Assembly (NCBI RefSeq): GCF_900089495.1
Contig: NZ_LT605203.1
Span: 1-64,000 of the forward strand
DNA length: 64,000 nucleotides
Direction of reading: 5' to 3'
Origin: Thiomonas sp. X19
Lineage (GTDB): Bacteria > Pseudomonadota > Gammaproteobacteria > Burkholderiales > Burkholderiaceae_C
Position numbers and translations under genes: made by a program
The notes under the pieces: model-generated
The model's database searches: none
Seen by the model: only the letters and a program-made list of their open reading frames with translations
What the model was told of the DNA's origin: nothing
In this document: positions 18,783 through 27,705 of the stretch, piece after piece
Layout: each line of letters starts with the position of its first letter
Position numbering within the stretch: position 1 is the stretch's first letter

Positions 18783-19010
18783 GCCGAAGAAATCTTCGGC
18801 GGAGTCAACACGGTGCAGGTCGCTCTTTCGACCAGGAAGAGCAGGCATTACCTAGGTCAAGAGCCCTGCCTGCGGTTAAGCGGGAGCAAGCCGAAGAGGA
18901 CAACTGGTCCGAGCATCTGGGAGCTTTGAGCTAGAGGGCGCGGCAATAAAGAGTCAGTTATGACCTCGTATATAAATAACAACCCTTATCTGACCGTTTT
19001 TAACAAAGCG

Positions 19011-19040
19011 CTGACGTTCATCTGAGGGATGCAGTATAAT
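19011..19040 (+). promoter_or_regulatory. Promoter of hipBA
   Basis: The -35 box is CTGACG (19011-19016), the spacer is 18 bp and the -10 box is a consensus TATAAT (19035-19040). It lies 38 bp before the hipB ATG. The AT-rich sequence between the -10 box and the start is a likely place for HipB autorepression. Confidence 0.65.
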
Positions 19041-19078
19041 GGTCAAATATGGCCTTTTAACTTTTTAAGGGTTCAGAC

Positions 19079-19459
19079 ATGACCGATAAAATGAAAACGG
19101 CGGCGACACCCACGATTTCCGGCCGCATCCCCGAAAGTCCGATGCCCTTGCCGGTCGAGCGTGCGCTGGTTGCTGCCGGAGAGGACCTTGCGCTGGCCCG
19201 CCGACGCCGAGGGCTTTCTACGTCGTCCATGGCGGAGCGGGCGGGCATCTCAAAAAAGACTCTCTACCGGCTGGAAAAGGGCGACCCCGGGGTGTCGTGG
19301 GGCGCTGTGGTTCGGGTCCTGAACATCCTGAACCTTCTACCCGAACTCAACAAGGCCCTGAACACCACCAATGATGCGCTCGGCCTAGCGCTCATGAACA
19401 AGGCGGTAGCCAAACGCATCCGGGTACGCAAAACCAACCCGGACAGTGGAGCCCTGTAA
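19079..19459 (+). CDS. hipB: HipB-like XRE antitoxin / repressor
   Basis: A 126-residue protein with an XRE helix-turn-helix at about residues 38-95 (ALARRRRGLSTSSMAERAGISKKTLYRLEKG). The C-terminus is basic. Its stop overlaps the start of the next gene by one base (TAATG), the usual translational coupling of hipB and hipA. In known pairs HipB binds DNA and neutralises the HipA kinase while repressing the operon. It is longer than E. coli HipB because of an N-terminal extension of about 35 residues. Confidence 0.85.
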   Translation: MTDKMKTAATPTISGRIPESPMPLPVERALVAAGEDLALARRRRGLSTSSMAERAGISKKTLYRLEKGDPGVSWGAVVRVLNILNLLPELNKALNTTNDALGLALMNKAVAKRIRVRKTNPDSGAL

Positions 19460-20784
19460 TGGCAACGACAAAAAAAGCAAAAACCAGCACAACGCGGACG
19501 CTGCTCGTCTATCTGGGCGACACGGGACTGGAAGTGGGCGAACTGCAATTTTCCAGACAGGGGCAAAAGGAGGTCTCGGCATTCCGGTACTCCCCTGCTT
19601 GGCTCAGTAATCCAGATTGCTTCGCACTGTCTCCGGACCTTCCCCTGAGCGCCGACTTTCAATACCGTACGGGAAGCAAGGAGACTTCTACCTTTGCAGG
19701 TGCCATTGCCGATACTGAGCCGGATGGCTGGGGACGGCGTGTTATCAACCGCGCCCACGCCAAACGGCGCAAGGCTGAAAAAGACGCCGGTCGAGACGCT
19801 GGTTCTGCACAGCTGTCAGACCTGGACTATTTGCTGGGGGTGCTGGATTCCAGCCGCATTGGCGCACTGCGCTTCAGGGACAATGCCAACAGCCCCTTCC
19901 TCGATGTGCCGCATGACGACAACTTGCCTGAAGGAACTCACGAGGTCCCGCTGCAGACCTTGATTCAGGCGTCGAAAGCGGTCGAATCCGGCAAGGAAAC
20001 GGCGACGGACCTCGCGTATCTGAAAGGGCGCGGCACCTCGCTCGGCGGCATGCGACCCAAAGCAACGGTCCTGAAGCCCGACGGCACCCTAGCCATCGCC
20101 AAGTTTCCGAGCGTGAACGATACGCGTGACATGGCGCGCGGTGAGGTGCTGGCTCTGTTGCTCGCGAAAGAGGCGGGCCTGAATGCGTCCGAGGCCGAAG
20201 TCGTCATGGCTGGCACCCAGGCTGTCGCGCTTATCGTGCGGTTTGACCGACCTCGGGCTGGTGGCCGCATCCCTTACCTATCTGCGGCCTCGCTGCTGCA
20301 GCTGGATTCCAGGGAAGATGGCGCATACACGCAAATTGCGGAGGCCATTGACCGGTTCTCCCCGAGACCCCTCGAAGACAAGCAGGAGCTTTGGGCGCGC
20401 ATCTGCTTCAACATGCTCATCACCAACGTGGATGACCACATGCACAACCACGGCTTCCTGCACAGCGGCGGGGGGCAGTGGCGGCTCGCCCCGCTGTTTG
20501 ACGTGAACCCGTTTCCCGACAAGGAACCCATCCTGAAAACCGCCGTGACCGAAGCGTCCGGTGAAACCGGAGATATTCAGGAGGCGCTGGAGGCAGCGGC
20601 ATACTTTGGCGTGTCCGATGACGACGCCCATGCAATACTGACCCGGATGGCGGCTGCCCTGACCGACTGGAAACGAATCGCCCGGTCCCCGGCCGTGGGG
20701 ATGAGTGACGATGAAATCGAAAAGGTCACGCCTGCTTTTGAGAACGACAACTGGGATACGGTGGCAACCTTTCTGGAACAATAA
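19459..20784 (+). CDS. hipA: HipA-like serine/threonine kinase toxin
   Basis: A 441-residue HipA-family kinase. The glycine-rich stretch GTSLGGMRPKA, the catalytic loop NVDDHMHNHGFL and the metal-binding LAPLFDVNP are all present, so the enzyme looks intact. Family toxins phosphorylate glutamyl-tRNA synthetase or similar targets and induce dormancy. The N-terminal region (LLVYLGDTGLEVGELQFSR to FSADFQYRTG) matches the usual couple_hipA part, so this is a full-length HipA and not the split HipS-HipT type. It is co-transcribed with hipB. Confidence 0.9.
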   Translation: MATTKKAKTSTTRTLLVYLGDTGLEVGELQFSRQGQKEVSAFRYSPAWLSNPDCFALSPDLPLSADFQYRTGSKETSTFAGAIADTEPDGWGRRVINRAHAKRRKAEKDAGRDAGSAQLSDLDYLLGVLDSSRIGALRFRDNANSPFLDVPHDDNLPEGTHEVPLQTLIQASKAVESGKETATDLAYLKGRGTSLGGMRPKATVLKPDGTLAIAKFPSVNDTRDMARGEVLALLLAKEAGLNASEAEVVMAGTQAVALIVRFDRPRAGGRIPYLSAASLLQLDSREDGAYTQIAEAIDRFSPRPLEDKQELWARICFNMLITNVDDHMHNHGFLHSGGGQWRLAPLFDVNPFPDKEPILKTAVTEASGETGDIQEALEAAAYFGVSDDDAHAILTRMAAALTDWKRIARSPAVGMSDDEIEKVTPAFENDNWDTVATFLEQ

Positions 20785-21106
20785 ATCGGCCAATCGGACC
20801 GGCTATTGACGTCCACCCCGGTCGCGTGCGCAGCCTCATTCCGCCCGCCAGCAGAAAGAGCGGTCAGTGGGCCTGGCCGTCTCGAATCCTGCCGAAAAAA
20901 TCTCCGGCAGAAAACTGCCCCCTGAAACGCGAAGTCTCAGAGGGCAAATCAGGCGTCTCCGTAGTAGGCATCAACACTTTAAGCCAGCGCCTAGGGGTAG
21001 GGGCGGAGAGACTTTATATGGGGCCGCCTTACCAAGCCCAGTACCCTGGTAGACGGTCGCTACACGAAGGGATGGCATCTGCCATCGCATTCGAATAGGA
21101 CACAAC
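20785..21106. other. Gene-free gap after hipA with repeat motifs
   Basis: This 322-bp gap contains the hairpin CTGCCG…CGGCAG (20889-20910), related to the one at 18783-18800, and the 24-bp repeat at 20971-20994. No protein gene or convincing T-tract terminator is visible. Confidence 0.5.
20971..20994 (+). repeat. 24-bp inverted repeat flanking the hipBA region, right copy
   Basis: Inverted partner of 18572-18595, 23 of 24 bases matching. It lies about 110 bp before the SSB-like gene. Confidence 0.65.
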
Positions 21107-21454
21107 ATGCAAGTTTTTGGAAACGTGGCGATGCAACCCGAGCGCAAGGTATCGAAGAGTACCGGTCGTGGGTACTACGAATTTCGCCTCTGTGAGAGCC
21201 AGCGCGGAGTCGATACCGAACCGACGTGGTACACGGTGCGCATGATGAAAGACGTCAACCCGAAGCTGGACAAAGGGTCGTTCGTCAAAGTGACGGGCAA
21301 GCTCAAGACGGATTTCTACCTGTCACGTGAAGGCAAACCAACAGGCACGTTGCTCGTCCTGGCCTTCGAAGCGAGCAAGCTCGCCCGACCAGCCAGTGCA
21401 CTCGCAGCTGAACAGCGCGTGGAGGTGCCCGAAGAACCCGCGCAGGCTGTCTAG
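21107..21454 (+). CDS. Single-stranded-DNA-binding-like OB-fold protein
   Basis: A 115-residue protein (ATG at 21107, AGGA upstream). The pattern GYYEFRLCESQRG, WYTVRMMKDVNPKLDKGSFVKVTGKLKTD resembles the OB fold of SSB proteins encoded on plasmids and integrative elements. It is short and lacks the acidic SSB tail. A role in replication or transfer of the mobile region is plausible. The fold assignment is by eye. Confidence 0.6.
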   Translation: MQVFGNVAMQPERKVSKSTGRGYYEFRLCESQRGVDTEPTWYTVRMMKDVNPKLDKGSFVKVTGKLKTDFYLSREGKPTGTLLVLAFEASKLARPASALAAEQRVEVPEEPAQAV

Positions 21455-21506
21455 TCCAACCCCCGCTTGCGACCACTCTGGTGGTCGCTGATGAAAGGAG
21501 ATATTG

Positions 21507-21617
21507 ATGCTTGATGTGCTCAGTCTTCTCGCACTGGCGGCAATACTCGTGGCCTGCGTCGCAGACCTGCGTCGAACCGCGAGGCGCCATGACAGCAGGC
21601 ATCGTTCCAGGTCATAG
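21507..21617 (+). CDS. 36-residue membrane peptide
   Basis: A short frame with an excellent ribosome site (AAAGGAG, seven bases before the ATG at 21507). It encodes a single hydrophobic helix (LSLLALAAILVACVA) followed by a strongly basic tail rich in Arg and His. It lies 52 bp after the SSB-like gene in the same direction and before the terminator at 21682. The pattern (one helix, basic tail) also fits small type I toxins, but no antisense RNA is identified. Confidence 0.5.
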   Translation: MLDVLSLLALAAILVACVADLRRTARRHDSRHRSRS

Positions 21618-21681
21618 ACGTTAAAGAACGTCTGAGGCCACGTCGGCCTCCGCGTCATGCTCTTATTGATTCCAAAAAACA

Positions 21682-21704
21682 GCCCCCGGAGAACATCCGG
21701 GGGC
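21682..21704. terminator. Bidirectional rho-independent terminator
   Basis: A perfect 9-bp stem GCCCCCGGA / TCCGGGGGC with a five-base loop, followed by TTT on the plus strand and preceded by AAAAAA (Ts on the minus strand). It separates the SSB-like transcript from the convergent gene ending at 21709. Confidence 0.8.
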
Positions 21705-21708
21705 TTTA

Positions 21709-22344
21709 TCAATTCGCGGTGCTGTCCTGGGTTCGCTTGAGCGCGGCACGACGCTTGACCAATTGCAGCTTCATGGCGTGCACCTCACGCGCCAAGGTCC
21801 TGGCCTGAAGTTCCTCGGGCAGTAAGCACTTGCCGGTCGCAGCCTCGTAGAGCTTGACGATGCAGTACTGCGTCTCAACCCTACTCGCGCGCAGTTCGGC
21901 TGCGAGCAATGGTCCCCAAGTGACGTCCTCAGCGACGAATCGCATCGCAGGCCCTAACGTTCTCGCATGAAACAGGTCGGGCTCGAACAGGTCCTCCGGC
22001 CGAATGCGTCCCGCGAGTTGCAGCACCGTCATCCGCGGAACCCGCAGATAGAGCGCGCACGCTTGCGCGAAGTCGTCGCTGATTTGGTCGACACGCCGCG
22101 TGCCTGCCATCAGCAGATTGAGATACGGGTAGCTGTAGCCGATGGCCTCTGCCATGTCGTGCATCGACTGTCCACGCTCGCTTGCGCATTGCACCAGCGC
22201 TGCCATGAGCAAGCCGCCTGGGCGTTGGGCTTGCGTCTTGTCGAAGCTCCCGGACCAAGCGTCCACGAATCTCGGAATCGCGTTGCTCGGTTCTTCCGGC
22301 GTGGTCATGCACGCTGCCGGTGTCTTGCTCGTTTTGGTTGCCAT
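21709..22344 (-). CDS. HTH-containing unknown protein
   Basis: A 211-residue protein; the start at 22344 is chosen for GGGAG eight bases upstream, whereas longer versions lack a ribosome site. Residues about 65-120 look like a helix-turn-helix of the XRE/Cro type (MHDMAEAIGYSYPYLNLLMAG), followed by a helical C-terminus rich in Arg and Lys. It is divergent from the primase pair at 22588 and is probably a regulator of the mobile region. No specific family is recognised. Confidence 0.55.
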   Translation of the reverse strand: MATKTSKTPAACMTTPEEPSNAIPRFVDAWSGSFDKTQAQRPGGLLMAALVQCASERGQSMHDMAEAIGYSYPYLNLLMAGTRRVDQISDDFAQACALYLRVPRMTVLQLAGRIRPEDLFEPDLFHARTLGPAMRFVAEDVTWGPLLAAELRASRVETQYCIVKLYEAATGKCLLPEELQARTLAREVHAMKLQLVKRRAALKRTQDSTAN

Positions 22345-22587
22345 CTTTTTTTCTCCCGTGTCCTGGTTGTTCATGTACGCCCATCGGGCGGTCCGTATTC
22401 CTCCTTCGTATAGGAAGCCGCGCTCCACGGTCGAAGCTGAAGGTCGACATCCACGGGGAGAGGGGCATTTGCATAAACGTGGGGGGCTACACATGCCAGC
22501 TAAGGCCGATTCGTGGTCTTGGCCGGCATGGAAGGGCTCGGTCGGTTGGCTCTCGTGTCATCGAATCACCGGCCGGAGATGAACGAA

Positions 22588-22803
22588 ATGGAAGTGCAGA
22601 AGTTGTTGGACCTGACCGAACTGGCTGAGGTGCTCGGCAGAAGTCCAGAAACCATCAAAAAAGACCTGCGTCGAAACCCGCTGGCGGTGCCGCCCCGGTT
22701 GCAGCTGCCCGGCACCCGGCTGCTGCGCTGGCGGGCGGTGGATGTTGAAGCCTGGCTCGAGCAATACGTACGACCGACCGCGCCCAAGGACGCCCCACGA
22801 TGA
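22588..22803 (+). CDS. Small helix-turn-helix DNA-binding protein
   Basis: A 71-residue protein with an AlpA/MerR-like winged-helix pattern: LLDLTELAEVLGRSPETIKKDL, then TRLLRWRAVDVEAWLEQY. Starts at 22579 and 22588 are possible; 22588 has GGAG nine bases upstream. Its TGA overlaps the next ATG (ATGA), so it is translated together with the primase. Proteins of this type act as excisionases or replication regulators in P4-like elements. Confidence 0.65.
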   Translation: MEVQKLLDLTELAEVLGRSPETIKKDLRRNPLAVPPRLQLPGTRLLRWRAVDVEAWLEQYVRPTAPKDAPR

Positions 22804-24068
22804 CTCGCCGTGCGTTCCAGCCACATCTCTACGCCACCCACGCAGTCACCATGGGCGGGGTCGCCTCGGACTCCAGCTTGCTCTACCGGTGGACCGGCTC
22901 ACACTGGGCTCCCATCGACGAAGAGGATGCTGAACGCGATGCCTATGCCTGGCTCGTCGCACAGGACCCGGCCTGGGCGAGCGCAGAAAACGCCCGCAGG
23001 GCCGTTCGGGCCGCATGTCTTTTCTCGCCGCGCCTACCCAAACTCACCCAGGAGGTTGTCGTGCCGACCAAGTCAGGGTATGTCCACCTCGAGGGCACAG
23101 CGCTGGTGCTCAAAGACGCGGACCCGGGTCTTGGCTTGACGCACTGTCTTGATTGCGCTTATGAGCCCCTGGGAGAGGCGCCGGCGCGGTTTGAACAGTT
23201 CCTCCAGCGCGTCCTACCCGACGATGCTGTGCGGTCTAGGGTTCAGGAATACATCGGGTACACGCTTCTCGCGGACGCCCGTTACCAGCGTGCACAGTTC
23301 TGGCTCGGGGAGGGCGCCAATGGAAAGGGCGTGTTGGCGAACATTGTTCAAGCCCTCCACGGGCGCATCGCCGCAATCGCACTCGACCAACTTGCTGGTT
23401 TCCATCTGTCCGTCCTGGTCGGCGCGAGCCTCGTCTATGTCGATGAAGTGCCACGCAAGCCCATCGATGAGCAGCGGCTCAAATCGATGATTGCCGGCGA
23501 GCGCATCCCGGTGGACCGCAAATACAGGGAGCCGCTGAGCATTCATGTGCGCGGCAAATGGCTTGTGCTCGGAAACCATCTGCCGGCCATCACCGACCAC
23601 AGCAGCGGATTCTGGCGGCGGTGGGACGTCGTGCCTTTCTCGGTAACGATACCCGAGCGCGAGCGCGACCCACTGCTGGCGCAAAACGTGGTTCGCGATG
23701 AACTGGCCGGGGTACTTCGCTGGGCCCTGGACGGGCTGGTCCGGTTGCTGGGGCGCGGGGGATTCGACCCCGTCATGCCGCCCGCGATGCAGGCGATGCT
23801 GCAGGAGGCGAAGGCGGATACGAATTCCGTCGTGGCCTGGCTCAACGACCGTGGCATTGCGCTTCAGGTGGTTTGCGACACCGTCAAAGACCGGGTGTTC
23901 GAGGACTACCGTCGCTGGTGCGCCGTCAACGCGATGCGCGAGGTGAGTGTGGTGCAGTTCTGGAAACGCATGCACGAGCACTACCCGCAACTGGATGAGG
24001 CGCGGATACGGCTGGACGGCGAGCAGCGTCGCGTCTGCAACGTGGTCCTCGCTGCGCCTATCGCCTGA
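22800..24068 (+). CDS. P4-family primase/helicase (SF3 helicase part)
   Basis: A 422-residue protein with the D5-like N-terminal region (about 40-150) and an SF3 helicase core: Walker A GEGANGKGV, Walker B ASLVYVDEVP and motif C KWLVLGNHLP. C-terminally is a helical region (EDYRRWCAVNAMREVSVVQFWKRM) like the P4-type winged helix. The catalytic archaeo-eukaryotic primase domain seen in full-length P4 alpha is not present, so this is the helicase/loader half. It supports autonomous replication of a phage satellite, plasmid or integrative element. It overlaps the preceding gene by four bases. Confidence 0.85.
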   Translation: MTRRAFQPHLYATHAVTMGGVASDSSLLYRWTGSHWAPIDEEDAERDAYAWLVAQDPAWASAENARRAVRAACLFSPRLPKLTQEVVVPTKSGYVHLEGTALVLKDADPGLGLTHCLDCAYEPLGEAPARFEQFLQRVLPDDAVRSRVQEYIGYTLLADARYQRAQFWLGEGANGKGVLANIVQALHGRIAAIALDQLAGFHLSVLVGASLVYVDEVPRKPIDEQRLKSMIAGERIPVDRKYREPLSIHVRGKWLVLGNHLPAITDHSSGFWRRWDVVPFSVTIPERERDPLLAQNVVRDELAGVLRWALDGLVRLLGRGGFDPVMPPAMQAMLQEAKADTNSVVAWLNDRGIALQVVCDTVKDRVFEDYRRWCAVNAMREVSVVQFWKRMHEHYPQLDEARIRLDGEQRRVCNVVLAAPIA

Positions 24069-25133
24069 ATAGGAGGAGGAGAGAGGGCGCCCGTGATGGG
24101 TCCCCTCTCTCTTGCTGCATGGCCTGAGGCGCGGGGGTACGCATCGTCACCGTTGGCTCGTGCGGGTGTGCCGGGTGTGCTGGGTGAGTCAGCCAAAGAC
24201 TTGAGGTGTTTCAACCGAGGCCTTCTATTCTTTTTCTTTCTCTTTCGCGAAAGTTATTCATCTCACTTGGCACACGTGGCACACCACGGACCTTCTTCAA
24301 CCCTGACAGCCACTTACGCGATGAGCCAGGTCGGGCAGCGACCCGGCATCACGCGGCACGGCCCAAGTCTGTCGCAACTGGCTGCGCCACGGTAGTCCTG
24401 GAGCCGCGCAGCTGCGAGCCGTTTGCCGTGCTCCCCCGCACAACCGCCTTAGGCTGGCCCGCGCCTCAGGCACCAAGGCATAAACCCGCTGTCCAATGTC
24501 TACGAGTCGGCCGTGGAGGGGACTGTCAGTTTCGCCCGCAGGCCATGGACCAATCGAACCATGCCGGTCACGTCCCCGGAGCCCTTGAGCAATGCGGGCG
24601 CCAGGCCCTGGCCCGGAGCACCTGTTCGAGCGCACATACGCGGGTGTACGCATGCCTCGAAACGCCCTTGGAAATCCAGGTGGTTCTTTGAGCAGACGAG
24701 CAACTCTTTCGCTACGACTCGACCATGCAATCGTCGCGCAATCCGTTCAGAGGTCGCTTAACTGACTCAACCAGGAAAAACGAAGTTGACCATGGTCTCG
24801 GTCAACGGCATTGTGGCCGAAGTCGAACCTGCTCCGGGACGGAACGGACTGTTCCGACTCACGTGAAGTGGCATTCATTCCATCGAACTCTATCCCGACG
24901 CGTCCGCATTTTTGGGCGATTTGCGTGACAAACGGGCCGATGAGGCGAAATTGCTAGGCGTGCATGAGCATGCGTTGGTTGCGGTTTGAGGAATTGCGCA
25001 GAAAGTGGGCCGTCAGTCGGTGCCGTGGTTGCCAGGTCGAAAGCTTGCAACCCATCCGTTGCAGGATGCCGCTCCCCGGAAAAATGGCGGCGGTCGGACC
25101 CGAAGAACGACCGCCGCAGCGAAGCTGAAACCC
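24069..25133. other. 1,065-bp gene-free region
   Basis: No gene is supported between the primase and the minus-strand gene at 25134; open frames here lack ribosome sites and have shadow-like composition. A 9-bp stem at 24079-24111 (GAGAGAGGG / CCCTCTCTC) directly after the primase may terminate its transcript. The A/T-rich tract at about 24225-24265 stands out against the GC-rich surroundings. Confidence 0.5.
25077..25117 (-). terminator. Rho-independent terminator
   Basis: A 10-bp stem GCGGCGGTCG (25087-25096) / CGACCGCCGC (25108-25117). Read on the minus strand it is followed by CATTTTTCC. It lies 17 bp after the stop of the gene at 25134. Confidence 0.75.
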
Positions 25134-25682
25134 TCAGGTCCGGATGCTGTCCGACAACACAAGACCGGCGTGGTGGCAGAAGTCTTCGAGGCATGACCTG
25201 AAGGGGTTTTCGTCGAATGCGACGCGCACAAGGGTATGGATTAGCGCGGCCCTCTGCACGACTGAAAGAGCGGCAACCTTAGACACTAACACGCCATCGT
25301 CTACGTCCTGGAAGAGGGAGGGCATCAATGACCGGGCGCTGCGGAATTTATGGTCACGAAGAGCCTTAGCCAGTTCCTCGTGAAGCTCCAGAATTAGTTC
25401 AGGAGAGACGGCCGGCACGTCGAAGACATTTTCCAAGGCTTCCAACATCTTCCCGAACTCGAAGGACGAGAATCGTCCCGCGAGCTCGGCGCGGCCGGCG
25501 CAGAGTTTCACATCGAATACGTCGCCGGGGTGTTCCTGCCACGGCTCGTTGCCGCTGAGCACATGTTCCCAAACATTGTGTTGCGCATACCGGGTGGTGA
25601 GCTCGCATGCATAGCGTTCCGCTTCTTGCAGAGATAATGCGTGAGTGGCTGTCCAGTTGGACAAGCTGGGTTGATATTTCAT
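25134..25682 (-). CDS. Unknown soluble protein
   Basis: A 182-residue protein from the ATG at 25682 (GGAG six bases upstream). It is acidic and mostly helical, with no membrane segment or signal peptide (ELILELHEELAKALRDHKF). It has a strong ribosome site and its own terminator, which supports it being real. No family recognised. It lies alone among other unknown minus-strand genes of the accessory region. Confidence 0.6.
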   Translation of the reverse strand: MKYQPSLSNWTATHALSLQEAERYACELTTRYAQHNVWEHVLSGNEPWQEHPGDVFDVKLCAGRAELAGRFSSFEFGKMLEALENVFDVPAVSPELILELHEELAKALRDHKFRSARSLMPSLFQDVDDGVLVSKVAALSVVQRAALIHTLVRVAFDENPFRSCLEDFCHHAGLVLSDSIRT

Positions 25683-25818
25683 AGAAAACTCCAATTTGTG
25701 TGGTGTTACTAAGGCCACTCCGCAGAGATGGCCTAGCGTGTAACGATGATGTTTATGGGCGGTATGCTGCGGAGATATGGTTCACGCAACTGGCCTGAAG
25801 TCCGGACATGCTCTTCTC

Positions 25819-26244
25819 TTATTTCCAGGGTGCCAGGCATGGAATCGCGCGTACGCTGCGATGGCGACCCTGTCGTCGCAGCATTTCGCCGTCTCTCGTC
25901 CAGACCGTCACGGGGAACTCGCCGCCCTTATCCCTTGCGGACAGATTTCTATCGGTTTGTTTTGCCAAGATGTTCATGCAGTAGGGCGTGTCCGTTTCAT
26001 CTTCGAACAGCAACTCCAAGGCATCCTGGCCGCCGCGTTCAACCCATGGGCCGCGCGAAATAATGACAAGACCAGCCGCCTCCATTTCGCGAATATCTTG
26101 CTTCATCGAATCAGGAAGCAAGAGACGGGCCGCGCCAGCGTTCCATGAAAGATATACGTAGCCAGCGCGTTCCATTTCGCTGCCCCAATAATTCGTGGAG
26201 GCAATGGACTGCCCCTGATTGACAATACCCAGCCATTCATTCAT
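25819..26244 (-). CDS. Unknown protein of the accessory region
   Basis: A 141-residue frame beginning MNEWLGIVNQGQSIAST. The composition is that of a normal soluble protein with mixed alpha/beta content (RAGYVYLSWNAGAARLLLP, ALELLFEDETDTPYCMNIL). The ribosome site is weak (AGAA). It may belong to a family of small proteins common in integrative elements, but I cannot name it. Confidence 0.5.
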   Translation of the reverse strand: MNEWLGIVNQGQSIASTNYWGSEMERAGYVYLSWNAGAARLLLPDSMKQDIREMEAAGLVIISRGPWVERGGQDALELLFEDETDTPYCMNILAKQTDRNLSARDKGGEFPVTVWTRDGEMLRRQGRHRSVRAIPCLAPWK

Positions 26245-26427
26245 ATCTAGTTCTCGATATTGGTGGATAAAAATTGAGAAAAATGGCTCTATGTGTGAGA
26301 GCCAGATGTCTAGTGCTGTTATTTATTCGTCGACCTCGTCAGCCAGTTGCAGTGCAAAGTCGTCAAAGCTGTCGTCAACAGGTTTGTGGCTCGCCTGTCC
26401 GTGCAGCCAGACCCACTCCAAAAGGGT

Positions 26428-26449
26428 CCCTGGCGCCGCAGCGCCAGGG
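26428..26449 (-). terminator. Rho-independent terminator after the two-gene unit
   Basis: A 9-bp stem CCCTGGCGC / GCGCCAGGG with a four-base loop, followed on the minus strand by ACCCTTTTGG. It lies 11 bp beyond the stop of the gene at 26461. Confidence 0.7.
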
Positions 26450-26460
26450 ATGATGTGAGG

Positions 26461-27057
26461 TCACTGCACGAAGCAGTCCGGTGAGAAGAAGTGCACCCCC
26501 TTCAGGCCCCTGCTGAGATGAGGGCGGGCGAGCGCGTCGGTCAGCACCCCAGCCATGTGCTCGAGCGCCCCTGCGGGCCGCGTCCGCTCATCGACCGCTC
26601 GGGTGATAGCCTCCACGAAGAGCTCGTTGTACCGGGCATCGTTTTCTCGGCTCTTCTTGTTGTCAAAGTACACGGTGGTACTCGCGCCATTACTGGGATA
26701 CCGCACGCTGATGGCGAAATCTCCATACTGGGCGCTCTCCTCGAGCCACCGTTTGCCGTGCTCGTCCTGCGCCGGAACCGCGACGACAATCAACCGCCGC
26801 GCCGCAACGAGCCCGAGGACCGCATACATGCGCCCCATGGGGTCGCAATAGAACGCTGGGGAATAGTCTTCGAGGCCTCCGACCTGGGTGAGCTTTTGGG
26901 CCACCGCGTCGTTGACGTTGATTTCGACACTCCGACGCGGAACCTCCCACGCGTAGTCAGGGTCGTCGGTTTGCGCAATCCAATTCGGCCCTAACAATCT
27001 GGTGCACGTGATGCGCGGTTGCAGCGACTGGGCGCGGCGTTTCTTGCTCTCGCTCAT
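26461..27057 (-). CDS. Unknown protein, second gene of a two-gene unit
   Basis: A 198-residue protein with a basic N-terminus (MSESKKRRAQSLQPR) and an alpha/beta middle (RMYAVLGLVAARRLIVVAVP). Its ATG is three bases after the stop of the upstream gene at 27061, with GGGGG serving as ribosome site, so the two are co-translated. No family recognised. Confidence 0.55.
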   Translation of the reverse strand: MSESKKRRAQSLQPRITCTRLLGPNWIAQTDDPDYAWEVPRRSVEINVNDAVAQKLTQVGGLEDYSPAFYCDPMGRMYAVLGLVAARRLIVVAVPAQDEHGKRWLEESAQYGDFAISVRYPSNGASTTVYFDNKKSRENDARYNELFVEAITRAVDERTRPAGALEHMAGVLTDALARPHLSRGLKGVHFFSPDCFVQ

Positions 27058-27060
27058 GGC

Positions 27061-27705
27061 TCAGACCCCCATCGTCAACTGACGGGCGTGAACTTGCGAC
27101 ATACCGCAAATGAGCCGCTCGGAGTTTCCCCCAAGCGCTTCGACGTGGCTCACCGTGACCAAGCCACTTTCCTCGTCCTTCATCATGCTGAACCAGCCAT
27201 GGCCGTCCGCGCTTGAGTCATGAGCCGGCGTCTTCTGAAGAGTGTCGCAGACGAACGCCATACGTTCGTGCTCCAGTTGCAGGACACGCAGATAGTTGTC
27301 GGCAGCCTCAATGACCGCCTGCGCATGGTTGTCTTCTGGGGGCTCCGTCGTGGTATCGAAACGCTTGGCTTTAAAGCGCTCCCCGGTGGACGCGTGCAAC
27401 GGCGCAAGGGTTTCGCTGGCCACATGCCCATTTGGCAGTTTCTCCAACAACCACCGCAACGTGGGCGCGGTTGGCGCATCCGGAGAAAGCTGAAATTCCA
27501 CCACGAACCCTGGCAGACTGACCACAAGGTCATTCACACGGACCTGCTCAGATTGCAGGGACCAATTACGCCTCCACGGAGCAAAAAAGGCGTGGATGAG
27601 CGCCGCATCCATTAGGCATTCGACGCGCATTTTGTAGGAAGCTTCTCTATTATTCACGCCATTCGCCTTAAGGCGACTCTTCCTGCGTTTTGAACTCATT
27701 GTCAT
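27061..27705 (-). CDS. Unknown protein, first gene of a two-gene unit
   Basis: A 214-residue soluble protein with a basic start (MTMSSKRRKSRLK) and a long helical C-terminal half (QAVIEAADNYLRVLQLEHERM). The ATG at 27705 has GGAG ten bases upstream. It forms a transcription unit with the gene at 26461. No domain is recognised; both have normal coding composition for this GC-rich genome. Confidence 0.55.
   Translation of the reverse strand: MTMSSKRRKSRLKANGVNNREASYKMRVECLMDAALIHAFFAPWRRNWSLQSEQVRVNDLVVSLPGFVVEFQLSPDAPTAPTLRWLLEKLPNGHVASETLAPLHASTGERFKAKRFDTTTEPPEDNHAQAVIEAADNYLRVLQLEHERMAFVCDTLQKTPAHDSSADGHGWFSMMKDEESGLVTVSHVEALGGNSERLICGMSQVHARQLTMGV

Noticed and set aside
24297..24653. Minus-strand frame of 118 codons in the gap after the primase
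   Set aside because: No ribosome site, no motif, and overlapping frames in all directions of similar quality.
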